Notes: generated by a model not told the origin, from the sequence alone. A stretch of 64,000 bases of DNA from Caenimonas sedimenti (GCF_007833165.1 NZ_VOBQ01000005.1:1-64000); one strand, 5' to 3'. Positions 1 to 8,268 are shown, counted from the stretch's first letter. Made by a program: numbers and translations.

Positions 1-230
1 ACCAACGCGAATTTCCCCCGACGATGGTCCAAGGGAAACACGGGGATCGGCACTCGGTCCCGGGCCAGAGCCATCCGGAAAGCGGTGGCGGACGGATATC
101 CCAGGGCAGCATGCAATGCCGCTCCGCCGATCATGGGTCCGTGCCGCGCGAACAGGTCCTCTTCGAGTCGAGCCGCAAGATTCGCGTACTCAAGACTCGA
201 GTCTGGTTTCGCCGGGTGACCTGAGGACAC
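1..230 (-). CDS. Partial HTH-like small protein (runs off left edge)
   Basis: The reading frame is open from a GTG at 230 down to base 1, giving about 76 residues of a protein that continues outside the window. The residues have a coherent character (LEEDLFARHGPMIGGAALH, then a stretch ending PLDHRRGKFAL). They resemble small winged-helix or helix-turn-helix proteins often carried beside integrases on genomic islands, but this is recall of a pattern and not a database match. An in-frame TAG lies just upstream of the GTG, so GTG 230 or an internal ATG must be the start. It is divergent from the next gene, with about 25 bp between start codons. Function is not assigned. Confidence 0.5.
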   Translation of the reverse strand, partial: MSSGHPAKPDSSLEYANLAARLEEDLFARHGPMIGGAALHAALGYPSATAFRMALARDRVPIPVFPLDHRRGKFAL

Positions 231-254
231 GCCTGGATGCTAGAGGCCACCCCG

Positions 255-1454
255 ATGGAGAGCTACGCGGTAAAACTGGCAAAGAAATTACCGCATAGAC
301 AATCTCCAATGCCTGTGCTAAGGCGAAGCATGGCCTCCACTGCCGAGCTGTGCAAGACGATGGTGGAGGAGAGCCTGGAGTGCTCGGCTTCATCGGAGTT
401 GGAGCGCTGGCAGCAGGTGAAGAGAATGCAGGCCTTGAGCCTCTATGGATTGCTTGGTCAGGTCGGCCGCCGCGGCGGCGTCGCGCAGGTCGAGAGATTT
501 TTCGAGTCCGCTTGGAACACGCCCCGACCCTTGGGCAAGACGAAGGGCTGCGCGCGTAGCCTGAAGCGTGGAGCACATATGCCCACTGACAGAACGCTTT
601 CCATGCTGGACGATCGCATCGAAGACGTGCGGCCAGACGAGTGGCTGGATAAGTGCCCCAACTGGTCGCTCAAGGCCGATCTTTTCCAATCGCTTTGGCT
701 TTCACTGTTGGTGGACCGCCCCATAGCAGGCATGGAGCAGCGGTTGCTCGAGGCGCATCCTGTGGAGAGCCTGGGACATTTGCAAGCCATGCTGCACACG
801 GGGTGGATAGGTGGTCTTGCTGAGACGCGCCAAGCTTCACTGCCCTACCTGTCCGGCTGCATCGTTCTCCTACGGCATTTCCACGAGACCAACAAACCTG
901 AATCGGCGCAGTTGATGGCCGAGTGCGCATGTCACTCCTTGGTCATGCTTGCCGTGGAGCTTCATGATCGAGGCATCGGCACGGCGCTGACGCGATACTG
1001 CTCGGAGCAGATCTTCCCGCTGGGAGGTCTTCACGTTGACGCGCTCGAAATCGCCTACGCGTCTGCCTGTCTCAATGCTGTGGGAATGGCCGCCTGGATG
1101 GCGCCGGACGAGCATCAGCTCACCTGGTTTCCCCGAGAGAACACCATGGCAAGCGTGCTCAGAGGTGAATTTGGTGAGGAACTCAAAGAGATTTGCTCGC
1201 CCGCCTCGACGTCGCGCAGGCGTGCACGCTTGCATCGTTGGGCACGATCCGCGCCAACGTTACGATTTCCGTGGCGAGATGCTCCGAAAACGATGGTTGT
1301 CAACATGCCGAAACTGTTGGCATACCTCCCAGAGTTCTCTCAATGGATTCTGCGCAAACCAGGTCGTCCGGCGGCGCGGCCGAATGCCCGAGTGCCGCGA
1401 ACCTGGTTCCAGGGTCTTGGTGAATCCAGAATCGAAGACGCGGCCCATTCTTGA
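255..1454 (+). CDS. Unrecognised hypothetical protein, 399 aa
   Basis: I do not recognise this protein. The first ~300 residues are helical-looking with alternating acidic, basic and hydrophobic residues and several Cys. No signal peptide or membrane segment is evident. The last ~80 residues, after about position 1200, are Arg/Pro-rich and could reflect a frameshift, because another frame is also open there. Start 255 is preferred over 237 because AGAGG lies 8 nt upstream of it. Third-position GC looks lower than in the sox genes, consistent with accessory DNA. Nothing in the sequence indicates a reaction or partner. Confidence 0.5.
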   Translation: MESYAVKLAKKLPHRQSPMPVLRRSMASTAELCKTMVEESLECSASSELERWQQVKRMQALSLYGLLGQVGRRGGVAQVERFFESAWNTPRPLGKTKGCARSLKRGAHMPTDRTLSMLDDRIEDVRPDEWLDKCPNWSLKADLFQSLWLSLLVDRPIAGMEQRLLEAHPVESLGHLQAMLHTGWIGGLAETRQASLPYLSGCIVLLRHFHETNKPESAQLMAECACHSLVMLAVELHDRGIGTALTRYCSEQIFPLGGLHVDALEIAYASACLNAVGMAAWMAPDEHQLTWFPRENTMASVLRGEFGEELKEICSPASTSRRRARLHRWARSAPTLRFPWRDAPKTMVVNMPKLLAYLPEFSQWILRKPGRPAARPNARVPRTWFQGLGESRIEDAAHS

Positions 1455-1790
1455 TGCGGCGAATGCCGCGCGCACCCGCCACTGGAAAAACGTCCGGTCG
1501 CGGCGATGACTCAACCGACGATGGCCTAATGTCTTCGTAGCCTCCGCATCGTCACCCACCGGGGCGCTCAGCGAGCAATGCTTGTTCTGTCCAAATGTTG
1601 GCGAGACTGAGATGCCTTTGGTCAAATGGTGGTCAGCCAGACTGATTTTTGGCGAATGCTGGTCGGGTCGTCTGCCGCTCTCTTGGGAGGCACACACGCC
1701 AGCTATAGTCAAAAAGTTCTTTGGAATCAGTAACTTAGCTAGCTTTCGACCTGAACACTTTCACTGCAGTCGTACACAAACCCGCGGACT
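1455..1790. other. Non-coding stretch between convergent genes
   Basis: No convincing gene is visible. The base composition is less GC-rich than the neighbours. Three TGGTC motifs (1619, 1630, 1660) and two GGCGA motifs lie within about 90 bases, a pattern somewhat like the internal repeats of transposon ends, but no transposase or inverted-repeat partner is present. This is probably the junction between the accessory segment and the core chromosome. Confidence 0.35.
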
Positions 1791-2936
1791 TCAAGCCGCC
1801 CGGACCGCGGCAACGCCTGGGCTGCCCGCAACGCTTTGCCGCTGGCGCAAGCGCAAGGCAGCCCACGCACCGACCACCATTCCGCCCACCATCAGGACGG
1901 AACCGGCGGACAACATCGCCAAACCCGTGACACCATTGCCGACGGAGCATCCGAGCGCGGTGACACCGCCGAAGCCCATGAGCACGGCACCCAGTGCGTG
2001 GGCACCCATTTCGCCGGGCATGCGAAACGATTCGAGCCGGTATTCGCCGCGAGCACGTGCGCTGGCGGCACTTCCAAGGATCACGCCCAGGCTCAGCATC
2101 ACGCCGAACGTAGCCGCCATGCTCTTGTCGGACCACAACGTCAGCAGGTCCAGGGCGTGGGCCAACGGCGCCGAGAACGACAATCCTTCCGGCCGGCGCG
2201 ACTGCGTGCCCAGCCAGGCCGGCTCGAGCGTCTCCGGGTGCTCCGCGATGAAGCCGGCCTTGCCGGTCAACAGGAACGCCACGGCCAGCAGCAGGCCGAC
2301 GGCGAGGCCGCCGATCCAGTCCGCCTTGGACACCTTCTGCCGGAAGCGCCACGCTGTCGCTCCGACGGCCAAGACGATGGCAAGAACAAGCAGCCAGCGC
2401 AGGACAGGTGCCGATCCGCCCATCAGGCCAGCAGCGATGGCTCCAAGATCCTGCGGGCCTGCCAGTGTGACGTTCCAGCTGTCCAGGAGCGCCACCCGCG
2501 GTCCAGCGAAGAGTCCGCGTAGCGTCATCGCCGCCACGATCCCGATCATCATCAGGGCCGCCGCTGCCTTCAAGCTGCCGGCGCCCGCCTTCACCAGCAG
2601 GCGCTGAGGACACCCTTCCGCCAGGATCATTCCGAAGCCGAACATCAGGCCTCCAGCCAGGCACGAAGCCCAGACGAGCCGGTTGTTCCAGGCCAGCACC
2701 CGCGTGCCGTCCAGCCATCCGAAACTGATGAGCCCCTGCACGGCGACGGCGCCCATGGCAATGGCCAGCAGCCAGGCCACCAGGCGGCCGGGGCCGCGGA
2801 ACTCGAACCAGTCGGCGATCGCGCCACGAACGCAAAACCGCGTCGACTGGCCAACCGCGCCGAGCACCACGCCCAACGCAAGCCCGCCGTAGACGACGGC
2901 GCGGCTGATGGAGACTGGATCGACGGTGGCACTCAT
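1791..2936 (-). CDS. tsuA: YeeE/YedE-family (TsuA-like) thiosulfate/sulfur transporter
   Basis: A 381-residue polytopic membrane protein of the sulfur-transport YeeE/YedE family. TsuA members import thiosulfate through a channel lined with conserved cysteines. The family hallmarks are visible: STRFCVRGAIADW near residue 30, EGCPQRLLV at about 115, and ALGCSVGNGVTG near the C-terminus. Multiple hydrophobic segments span the protein. ATG 2936 is chosen because the longer open frame upstream overlaps the divergent regulator gene and lacks membrane-protein character. It is divergent from an ArsR regulator and the sox cluster, which supports thiosulfate or another sulfur anion as substrate, but transport itself is inferred from the family. 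Confidence 0.85.
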   Translation of the reverse strand: MSATVDPVSISRAVVYGGLALGVVLGAVGQSTRFCVRGAIADWFEFRGPGRLVAWLLAIAMGAVAVQGLISFGWLDGTRVLAWNNRLVWASCLAGGLMFGFGMILAEGCPQRLLVKAGAGSLKAAAALMMIGIVAAMTLRGLFAGPRVALLDSWNVTLAGPQDLGAIAAGLMGGSAPVLRWLLVLAIVLAVGATAWRFRQKVSKADWIGGLAVGLLLAVAFLLTGKAGFIAEHPETLEPAWLGTQSRRPEGLSFSAPLAHALDLLTLWSDKSMAATFGVMLSLGVILGSAASARARGEYRLESFRMPGEMGAHALGAVLMGFGGVTALGCSVGNGVTGLAMLSAGSVLMVGGMVVGAWAALRLRQRQSVAGSPGVAAVRAA

Positions 2937-3033
2937 GGAATTGGGGGTGACGCGCAAAAGCCGCGATTTTAGTCGGCCAGGGCCACGGCCCACTGTGACG
3001 ATCCACCGAAATACATCCGTCTGCAACGATTCA

Positions 3034-3046
3034 GCGATATATTTGC
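3034..3046. promoter_or_regulatory. AT-rich near-palindrome before arsR, candidate operator
   Basis: GCGATATATTTGC in otherwise GC-rich DNA lies in the 150 bp between the divergent tsuA-like and arsR genes. It contains TATATT, a plausible -10 for arsR. It shares the ATATATT(C/T)GC core with the palindrome before soxC, so both may be bound by the adjacent ArsR-family regulator. This is inference from sequence similarity and position. Confidence 0.4.
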
Positions 3047-3086
3047 CGGCAGCCCACGCTCCCACGAAGCACGCCTCCGCTCCAGC

Positions 3087-3422
3087 ATGCCCCGCCGCCC
3101 GCTCAAGTCCACCGCCACGCTCACCGAATCGGACGAGGTCTTCGAGATCGCGGCGGAAGTCTTCCGCGTCATGTCGGCGCCCATGCGCCTCAGGATCATC
3201 AGCTGCCTGTGCAACGGCGAACGAAACGTCAGCGAACTGCTGGAAGCCATCGACACGACGCAGCCGAACATGTCGCAGCACCTGAACACGCTGTACCAGG
3301 CCGGTGTGCTGGGCAAGCGGCGCGAAGGCGTCCAGATCTTTTATCGCATCATCAACGACCGGGTGGTCACCCTCTGCCGCGCGGTCTGCACCCAGGTCGC
3401 GATCGAAGCGGACTTGCAGTAG
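3087..3422 (+). CDS. ArsR/SmtB-family regulator of the sox locus
   Basis: A 111-residue winged-helix repressor. The HTH covers roughly residues 44-70 (NVSELLEAID, then QPNMSQHLNTL), followed by the beta-wing (KRREGVQIFYRI). Cysteines are at 40, 42, 97 and 101. Regulators of the SqrR/BigR type sense reactive sulfur through a dithiol joining the N-terminal helix to alpha-5. The two pairs here are placed in comparable elements, though not at identical spacing. It sits between the divergent tsuA-like gene and soxC and probably represses both directions until persulfide or a thiosulfate-derived species forms. Metal sensing is the alternative, but the classical CxC metal box in the recognition helix is absent. 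Confidence 0.82.
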   Translation: MPRRPLKSTATLTESDEVFEIAAEVFRVMSAPMRLRIISCLCNGERNVSELLEAIDTTQPNMSQHLNTLYQAGVLGKRREGVQIFYRIINDRVVTLCRAVCTQVAIEADLQ

Positions 3423-3466
3423 CAGGGTTTTCACCAGTCATTCGGGCGGATGCTCACGGCGCTTCA

Positions 3467-3495
3467 CGAATATATTCGCGCATGCCGATATTCGG
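3467..3495. promoter_or_regulatory. Perfect palindrome pair before soxC, candidate operator
   Basis: CGAATATATTCG (3467-3478) is a perfect 12-bp palindrome. It is followed by CCGATATTCGG (3485-3495), an inverted repeat with a 3-nt centre. Both lie in the 103 bp between arsR and soxC. TATATT at 3471-3476 could serve as a -10, so a repressor bound here would block transcription of soxC. No good -35 is visible at standard spacing. Confidence 0.5.
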
Positions 3496-3525
3496 ATTCA
3501 TCCCGCCCCGCCTCCCCTGACCTCG

Positions 3526-4872
3526 ATGGCCTCCCGCCCTGCTCCCACCGGCCGCCTGCGCGCGGCTCCGGAAAACTTCCTGGACCGGGCTGCCATCGCC
3601 CAGGTGGCCGATGAAGCCCGGCAAGGCCGGCGCGGCTTCCTCCGGAGCGCGTTCGCGGCAGCCGCGGCGGGCCTGGCCGCGGCACCGGCAACCGCGCAGC
3701 CGGCAGGCGACCCGGCGATCCTGGAACTGCCCGAACACACGCGTGGCCTCGGCCAACCGGTCGCTGCCGATGGTTACGGCAAGCCCTCACGCTTCGAGAC
3801 GAACGTCCAGCGCCGCCAGAGCCCCGGGCTGACCCAGACCCGCCAGGCTTCCGTCTCGTTCGCGCCGCTGCAATCCCTGTTCGGCATCGTCACGCCCAGC
3901 GGCCTGCATTTCGAGCGGCATCACCAGGGCTGGTGGGACATCGATCCATCGAAGCACCGCCTGATGATCAACGGGCTGGTGAAGGCGCCCAAGGTCTTCA
4001 CGATCGACGAGATCATGCGGCTGCCGTCCGTGTCGCGCTTCCGCTTCATCGAATGCGGCGCCAACACGGGCATGGAATGGGGCAATGTCGCAGTGCCCAC
4101 CGTTCAATACACCCACGGCATGCTTTCCTGCAGCGAATTCACAGGCGTCCCGCTGATCACCCTCCTGGAAATGGCCGGGGTGGACCTGAAGAAGGGACGC
4201 TTCGTGCTGGCCGAAGGCGCGGATGGTTCGTCCATGACGCGCACCATCCCGATGTCCCTGATCCGCTCCGGCGAGGTCCTGGTGGCCTATGGGCAGAACG
4301 GGGAAATGCTGCGTCCCGAGAACGGCTATCCGCTGCGCCTGGTGGTCCCGGGCATCCAGGGCGTGAGCTGGGTCAAGTACCTGCGGCGCCTGGAAGTCGG
4401 TGACCAGCCCTACGCCACCAAGGACGAAGCCATCCACTACCTGGACCTGATGCCGGATGGCACACATCGCCAGTACTCCGGCATCCAGGAGTGCAAAAGC
4501 GTGATCACCACGCCGTCCGGCGGGCAGATGCTGCTCGACCAGGGGTACTACAGCATCACCGGCCTGGCTTGGTCCGGCCGCGGCAAGGTGAAGCAGGTCG
4601 ACGTGTCTGTCGACGGCGGACGCAACTGGAAGGCCGCGCGGCTGCAAGGCCCGGTGCTGGACAAATGCCTGACACGGTTCCAGCTGGACTGGGCATGGGA
4701 CGGCAAACCGGCTCTGCTCCAGAGCCGCGCCGTGGACGAAACCGGTTATGTGCAGCCGAACTACCGCCAGCTGCGCGCGGTGCGCGGCTCGCGCTCGATC
4801 TATCACAACAACGCCATCCAGACCTGGCTGGTCGAAGCGTCCGGCGAGGTGAAGAATGTCCAGGTTTCGTGA
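3526..4872 (+). CDS. soxC: SoxC, molybdopterin subunit of sulfane dehydrogenase
   Basis: 448 residues. SoxC with SoxD forms the periplasmic Sox(CD) sulfane dehydrogenase, which oxidises the SoxY-bound outer sulfur. A twin-arginine signal (RRGFLRSAF, residues ~35-43) followed by an Ala-rich hydrophobic stretch fits folded export with the Mo cofactor. The sulfite-oxidase-fold Cys motif RFIECGANTGMEW is present, as is the C-terminal Mo-co dimerisation domain (DVSVDGGRNW). ATG 3526 is chosen because the upstream extension reads through arsR. It overlaps soxD by 17 nt, indicating translational coupling. The presence of SoxCD predicts complete oxidation without sulfur-globule formation. Confidence 0.95.
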   Translation: MASRPAPTGRLRAAPENFLDRAAIAQVADEARQGRRGFLRSAFAAAAAGLAAAPATAQPAGDPAILELPEHTRGLGQPVAADGYGKPSRFETNVQRRQSPGLTQTRQASVSFAPLQSLFGIVTPSGLHFERHHQGWWDIDPSKHRLMINGLVKAPKVFTIDEIMRLPSVSRFRFIECGANTGMEWGNVAVPTVQYTHGMLSCSEFTGVPLITLLEMAGVDLKKGRFVLAEGADGSSMTRTIPMSLIRSGEVLVAYGQNGEMLRPENGYPLRLVVPGIQGVSWVKYLRRLEVGDQPYATKDEAIHYLDLMPDGTHRQYSGIQECKSVITTPSGGQMLLDQGYYSITGLAWSGRGKVKQVDVSVDGGRNWKAARLQGPVLDKCLTRFQLDWAWDGKPALLQSRAVDETGYVQPNYRQLRAVRGSRSIYHNNAIQTWLVEASGEVKNVQVS

Positions 4873-5902
4873 CCTTGCCGCCGCCGCCGTCCTGTTGGCC
4901 GCGGGACTCGCGCAAGCCCAGGACAACCGCTTCCCCGGCATCGGACGCAACGCGACGCCAGCCGAGGTCGCCGCCTGGGACATCGACGTCCGGCCCGACT
5001 TCAAGGGCCTGCCCCCAGGCGCCGGCAGCGTTGCCAGGGGCCAGGAAGTGTGGGAGGCGAAGTGCGCCTCGTGCCACGGAGTGTTCGGCGAATCGAACCA
5101 GGTGTTCAACCCGTTGATCGGCGGAACGTCGCCCGACGACGCCCGGACCGGCCGCGTGCAGCGCCTGGTGGAGCCCGGCTACCCCGGCCGCACCACGATG
5201 ATGAAGCTGGCGACCGTGTCCACCCTCTGGGACTACATCAACCGCGCCATGCCCTGGAACGCCCCCAAGTCGCTGAGCGTCGAGGAGGTGTATGCCGTCA
5301 CGGGTTACATGCTGCATCTCGCGCAGGTGGTCGATGACAAGTTTGTCCTGTCGGATCGAAACATCGCCGACGTGCAGAAACGCATGCCGAACCGCAACGG
5401 GATGACGACGAAGCATGCCCTCTGGCCAGGGCAGGAACTTGGTGGCACGGCCCGCCCCGACGTGCGGGCCGCCCGTTGCATGTCGGATTGCCCCGTCGAG
5501 GCCAAGGTGGCTTCCTTCCTGCCAGACCACGCGCGCGACGCGCATGGCAACCTGGCGGAGCAGAATCGCCCGGTCGGCCCGCAGCGCGGCGTCGTGACGC
5601 AGCGGCCGGTCGCGGCAGCGGCGCCCTCTTCCGAGCCCTCCGCGGCCCCGGGGGCGGCGGCAGCGGCGGCACTGGTGCAGAAAAACAGCTGTTTCGCCTG
5701 CCATGCCGCGGAGGCGCCACTGGTCGGCCCCAGCTGGCGCGACATCGCACGCAAGCATGCGGGGAAGGCCGACTACCTGGCCGGCAAGATCCGCGCAGGC
5801 GGCTCCGGCGTCTGGGGGGCGATCCCCATGCCGCCGCAAGCCATCGACGAGGCCGAAGCCCGGGCGATCGCCGGTTGGCTCGCCAACGGTGCCGCGAAGT
5901 GA
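4856..5902 (+). CDS. soxD: SoxD, diheme cytochrome c subunit of sulfane dehydrogenase
   Basis: 348 residues with a Sec signal (cleavage after GLAQAQ). Two c-type heme sites are seen: CASCH at about residues 70-74 and CFACH near 280. The domains are joined by an Ala/Pro-rich linker (~240-275). An N-terminal SoxD domain is followed by a small cytochrome c domain with a PMPPQ-type Met region. It accepts electrons from SoxC and passes them to the respiratory chain. The start overlaps the end of soxC. A 73-bp gap follows before soxY, so soxYZAX might have an additional promoter, though none is obvious. Confidence 0.94.
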   Translation: MSRFRDLAAAAVLLAAGLAQAQDNRFPGIGRNATPAEVAAWDIDVRPDFKGLPPGAGSVARGQEVWEAKCASCHGVFGESNQVFNPLIGGTSPDDARTGRVQRLVEPGYPGRTTMMKLATVSTLWDYINRAMPWNAPKSLSVEEVYAVTGYMLHLAQVVDDKFVLSDRNIADVQKRMPNRNGMTTKHALWPGQELGGTARPDVRAARCMSDCPVEAKVASFLPDHARDAHGNLAEQNRPVGPQRGVVTQRPVAAAAPSSEPSAAPGAAAAAALVQKNSCFACHAAEAPLVGPSWRDIARKHAGKADYLAGKIRAGGSGVWGAIPMPPQAIDEAEARAIAGWLANGAAK

Positions 5903-5975
5903 TTCGGCTTAGCTAGTAGTCCGGATGGATGATGACCCCAGACTTGATTAGGATGTGCTTATGAAGGAGAAATCG

Positions 5976-6428
5976 ATGCAGACTCGCCGAGACACGCTCA
6001 AGCAAGGCCTCGTGGCAACCACCCTGGGCACGGGAACCCTGTTCAGTGGGGCCGCCCAGGCGTTCAACAAGAACGCGTTCGAAGCCAAGAACGTCGCCGA
6101 CGCCGTCAAGGCGCTGGGCGGCGGCGCGCTGGCCGAGAGCAAGGATGTGACGATCCAGGGACCGGACATCGCCGAAAACGGCGCCGTCGTGCCGATCGGC
6201 GCGGCCACGACCATGGCCGGGGTCAAGCACCTGGCCCTTCTCGTCGAGAAGAACCCCAATGCGCTGGTCGCCGTGTTCGACCTCAACCCGGCCATCGAGT
6301 CGAACTTCTCGACGCGCGCCAAGATGGGCCAATCCTCCGACGTCTACGCCGTAGCCATCACGCAGGACGGCAAAGCCTTCTTCTCGAAGAAGGAAATCAA
6401 GGTCACCCTAGGCGGCTGCGGCGGCTGA
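5976..6428 (+). CDS. soxY: SoxY, sulfur-carrier subunit
   Basis: 150 residues. The carrier cysteine lies in the C-terminal GGCGG swinging arm that ends the protein, where thiosulfate and its oxidation intermediates are covalently bound. A TAT signal begins MQTRRDTLKQ and runs to about GAAQA. ATG 5976 is preferred over 5955 because AAGGAG sits 6 nt upstream and the twin-arginine motif then falls at the N-terminus. SoxY is co-exported with SoxZ, which has no signal of its own. soxZ follows after 24 nt. Confidence 0.96.
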   Translation: MQTRRDTLKQGLVATTLGTGTLFSGAAQAFNKNAFEAKNVADAVKALGGGALAESKDVTIQGPDIAENGAVVPIGAATTMAGVKHLALLVEKNPNALVAVFDLNPAIESNFSTRAKMGQSSDVYAVAITQDGKAFFSKKEIKVTLGGCGG

Positions 6429-6452
6429 TCGAACACATTCAGGAGCAAGAAA

Positions 6453-6764
6453 ATGGCAGATCCCATGCGCATTCGCGCGCAGGCACAGGGCGGCGGCGCG
6501 GTCGTCCGCGTCCTCATGAGCCACGAAATGGAAACCGGCCAGCGCAAGGACGCGGCCGGCAAGACCATTCCCGCCTGGCACATCAGCGACGTCACGGCTT
6601 CCCTGAACGGCAAGCAGGTATTCGCGGCCGAGTGGGGGCCGGCAGTGGCCAAGAATCCCTTCCTCCAGTTCACGATCAAGGGGGCGAAGGCCGGTGACAA
6701 GGTCAGCGTGAGCTGGAAGGACAACCGCGGCGAGACCCGTACCGACGAAGCCACCGTCAGCTGA
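6453..6764 (+). CDS. soxZ: SoxZ, SoxY partner
   Basis: 103 residues, the usual length, with no signal peptide. It has the family start MADPMRIRAQ, then RVLMSHEMETGQR and WKDNRGETRTDEA. SoxZ is an immunoglobulin-like protein that binds SoxY and presents its C-terminal arm to SoxAX, SoxB and SoxCD. Export is expected by hitch-hiking with SoxY. GGAGC lies shortly upstream. soxA follows after 21 nt with its own GAGGAG. Confidence 0.96.
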   Translation: MADPMRIRAQAQGGGAVVRVLMSHEMETGQRKDAAGKTIPAWHISDVTASLNGKQVFAAEWGPAVAKNPFLQFTIKGAKAGDKVSVSWKDNRGETRTDEATVS

Positions 6765-6785
6765 GACCAAGAGGAGGCGACAACG

Positions 6786-7586
6786 ATGCGCAGACACCAG
6801 CTGCTGGTCGCGGCGGCACTGGCGGCCCTCGCTGCCGGCGCCGCGGCCCAGAAGAGTCCCTCCCAGGCCATCGACGAATACCGGGCCATGCTGGCCGACG
6901 GCAACCCGGCGGACCTGTTCGAGGCGAAGGGCGAAGCGCTCTGGAAGCAGAAGCGGGGGCCGAAGAACGCATCGCTGGAGGCATGTGACCTGGGCAAGGG
7001 AGCAGGCGTGGTCAAGGGCGCCTTCGTCGAACTGCCGAGGTATTTCGCCGACACGGGCAAGGTGCAGGACCTGGAGTCCCGCCTCGTCAGCTGCATGGAG
7101 CGCCTGCAAGGCTTCGATGCCGCCGAGATCGGCAAGACGCCGTTTGGCCGCGGCGAGATGGCCAACGTCACGGCGCTGGCGACCTTTGTCGCGGCGGAGT
7201 CCAAGGGGCTGAGCTTCAACCTGCCGCAGGCGCATCAGCAGGAGAAGGTGTTCTATGAGGCGGGCAAGCGCATCTTCTTCATGCGCGGCGGCACGCACGA
7301 CTTCTCGTGCGCGTCCTGCCATGGCGAAGCCGGCAAGCGCATCCGCCTGCAGGATCTCCCCGACCTCACCAAGAACCCGGGCGACGGCACCGGCTTCGCC
7401 GCCTGGCCGGCCTACCGGGTGTCCAACGGCCAGATGTGGAGCATGCAGCTGCGCCTGAACGACTGCTACCGGCAGCAGCGCTTCCCCTACCCCGAGTTCG
7501 GCAGCGATGCGCTCACCGCGCTGAGCACGTACCTCGGCGTCAACGCCAAGGGCGCCAAGTCGGCTGCTCCCTCCATCAAGCGCTGA
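6786..7586 (+). CDS. soxA: SoxA, monoheme-type L-cysteine S-thiosulfotransferase subunit
   Basis: 266 residues with a Sec signal (~1-21). One heme motif, CASCH, is at residues 175-179. The Cys227 in LNDCYRQQRFP is the active-site cysteine that ligates heme and carries persulfide. The N-terminal domain has Cys67 and Cys103 but no CxxCH, so it lacks the first heme of diheme SoxA, and these two cysteines probably form a disulfide. With SoxX it conjugates thiosulfate to SoxY. soxX starts 8 nt downstream. Confidence 0.95.
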   Translation: MRRHQLLVAAALAALAAGAAAQKSPSQAIDEYRAMLADGNPADLFEAKGEALWKQKRGPKNASLEACDLGKGAGVVKGAFVELPRYFADTGKVQDLESRLVSCMERLQGFDAAEIGKTPFGRGEMANVTALATFVAAESKGLSFNLPQAHQQEKVFYEAGKRIFFMRGGTHDFSCASCHGEAGKRIRLQDLPDLTKNPGDGTGFAAWPAYRVSNGQMWSMQLRLNDCYRQQRFPYPEFGSDALTALSTYLGVNAKGAKSAAPSIKR

Positions 7587-7594
7587 GGCCGGGC

Positions 7595-8251
7595 ATGAAG
7601 AAACCACTCTCCACTTTCGCGGTGGCCGCCGCCGGCGCCATCGCCGTCATGGGCTGCGCCACGCTCCCCAGCAGCTCCGAGCTCGACGCCGTGGCCCTCG
7701 GCATGACCAAGGCCGCTTTCCGCGACCAGGGCATCGCCAAGGTCGACCGCGTGCTCGGCATCGACGAAACGCTGCAGCTGTGCAACGCCGCGGACGTCGC
7801 CGGCAAGCAGCTCTCCGCCGCCGAGGCCAAGCGTCTCGAAGAAGCCAACCTGAAGACCATCAAGTGGCCCCGGGACGGCAAGTTCCTGGGCGACTGGAAA
7901 CAGGGCGAAGCCATCGCCCAAAGCGGCCGCGGCCTGACCTGGACGGACACCGCGGGTTCCGTGAACGGCGGCAACTGCTACAACTGCCACCAGATCTCCA
8001 AGGAGGAAATCTCCTTCGGCACCATCGGGCCCAGCCTCTACAACTACGGCAAGATCCGCGGCGTCACCGACCCGGCCCATCCCGGTTCCAGGCCCATCGT
8101 GGAATACACCTGGGGCAAGATCTGGAACGCCAAGGCGTACAACGCCTGCTCCAACATGCCGCGTTCGGGGCACATGGGCAACCTCACCGAAGAGCAGATC
8201 AAGCACATCATGGCCCTGCTTCTCGACCCGGCATCCCCGGTGAACAAATAG
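7595..8251 (+). CDS. soxX: SoxX, monoheme cytochrome c subunit
   Basis: 218 residues. Its heme motif is CYNCH (128-132), and a C-terminal NMPRSGHMG segment supplies the Met-type axial ligand. The N-terminus (hydrophobic 7-19 then VMGCATLP, Cys21) resembles a lipoprotein box, so SoxX may be membrane-anchored; simple Sec cleavage is the alternative. There is an extra N-terminal region of about 90 residues compared with small SoxX proteins. ATG 7595 is the first after the soxA stop. An intrinsic terminator follows the stop codon within 20 nt. Confidence 0.93.
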   Translation: MKKPLSTFAVAAAGAIAVMGCATLPSSSELDAVALGMTKAAFRDQGIAKVDRVLGIDETLQLCNAADVAGKQLSAAEAKRLEEANLKTIKWPRDGKFLGDWKQGEAIAQSGRGLTWTDTAGSVNGGNCYNCHQISKEEISFGTIGPSLYNYGKIRGVTDPAHPGSRPIVEYTWGKIWNAKAYNACSNMPRSGHMGNLTEEQIKHIMALLLDPASPVNK

Positions 8252-8268
8252 GCCCTCGTGGGTCACGG

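Noticed and set aside
1260-1712. A 150-codon minus-strand open frame in the accessory edge
   Set aside because: It overlaps the end of the plus-strand gene, has no recognisable domain and no convincing start signal; kept as non-coding in the annotation.
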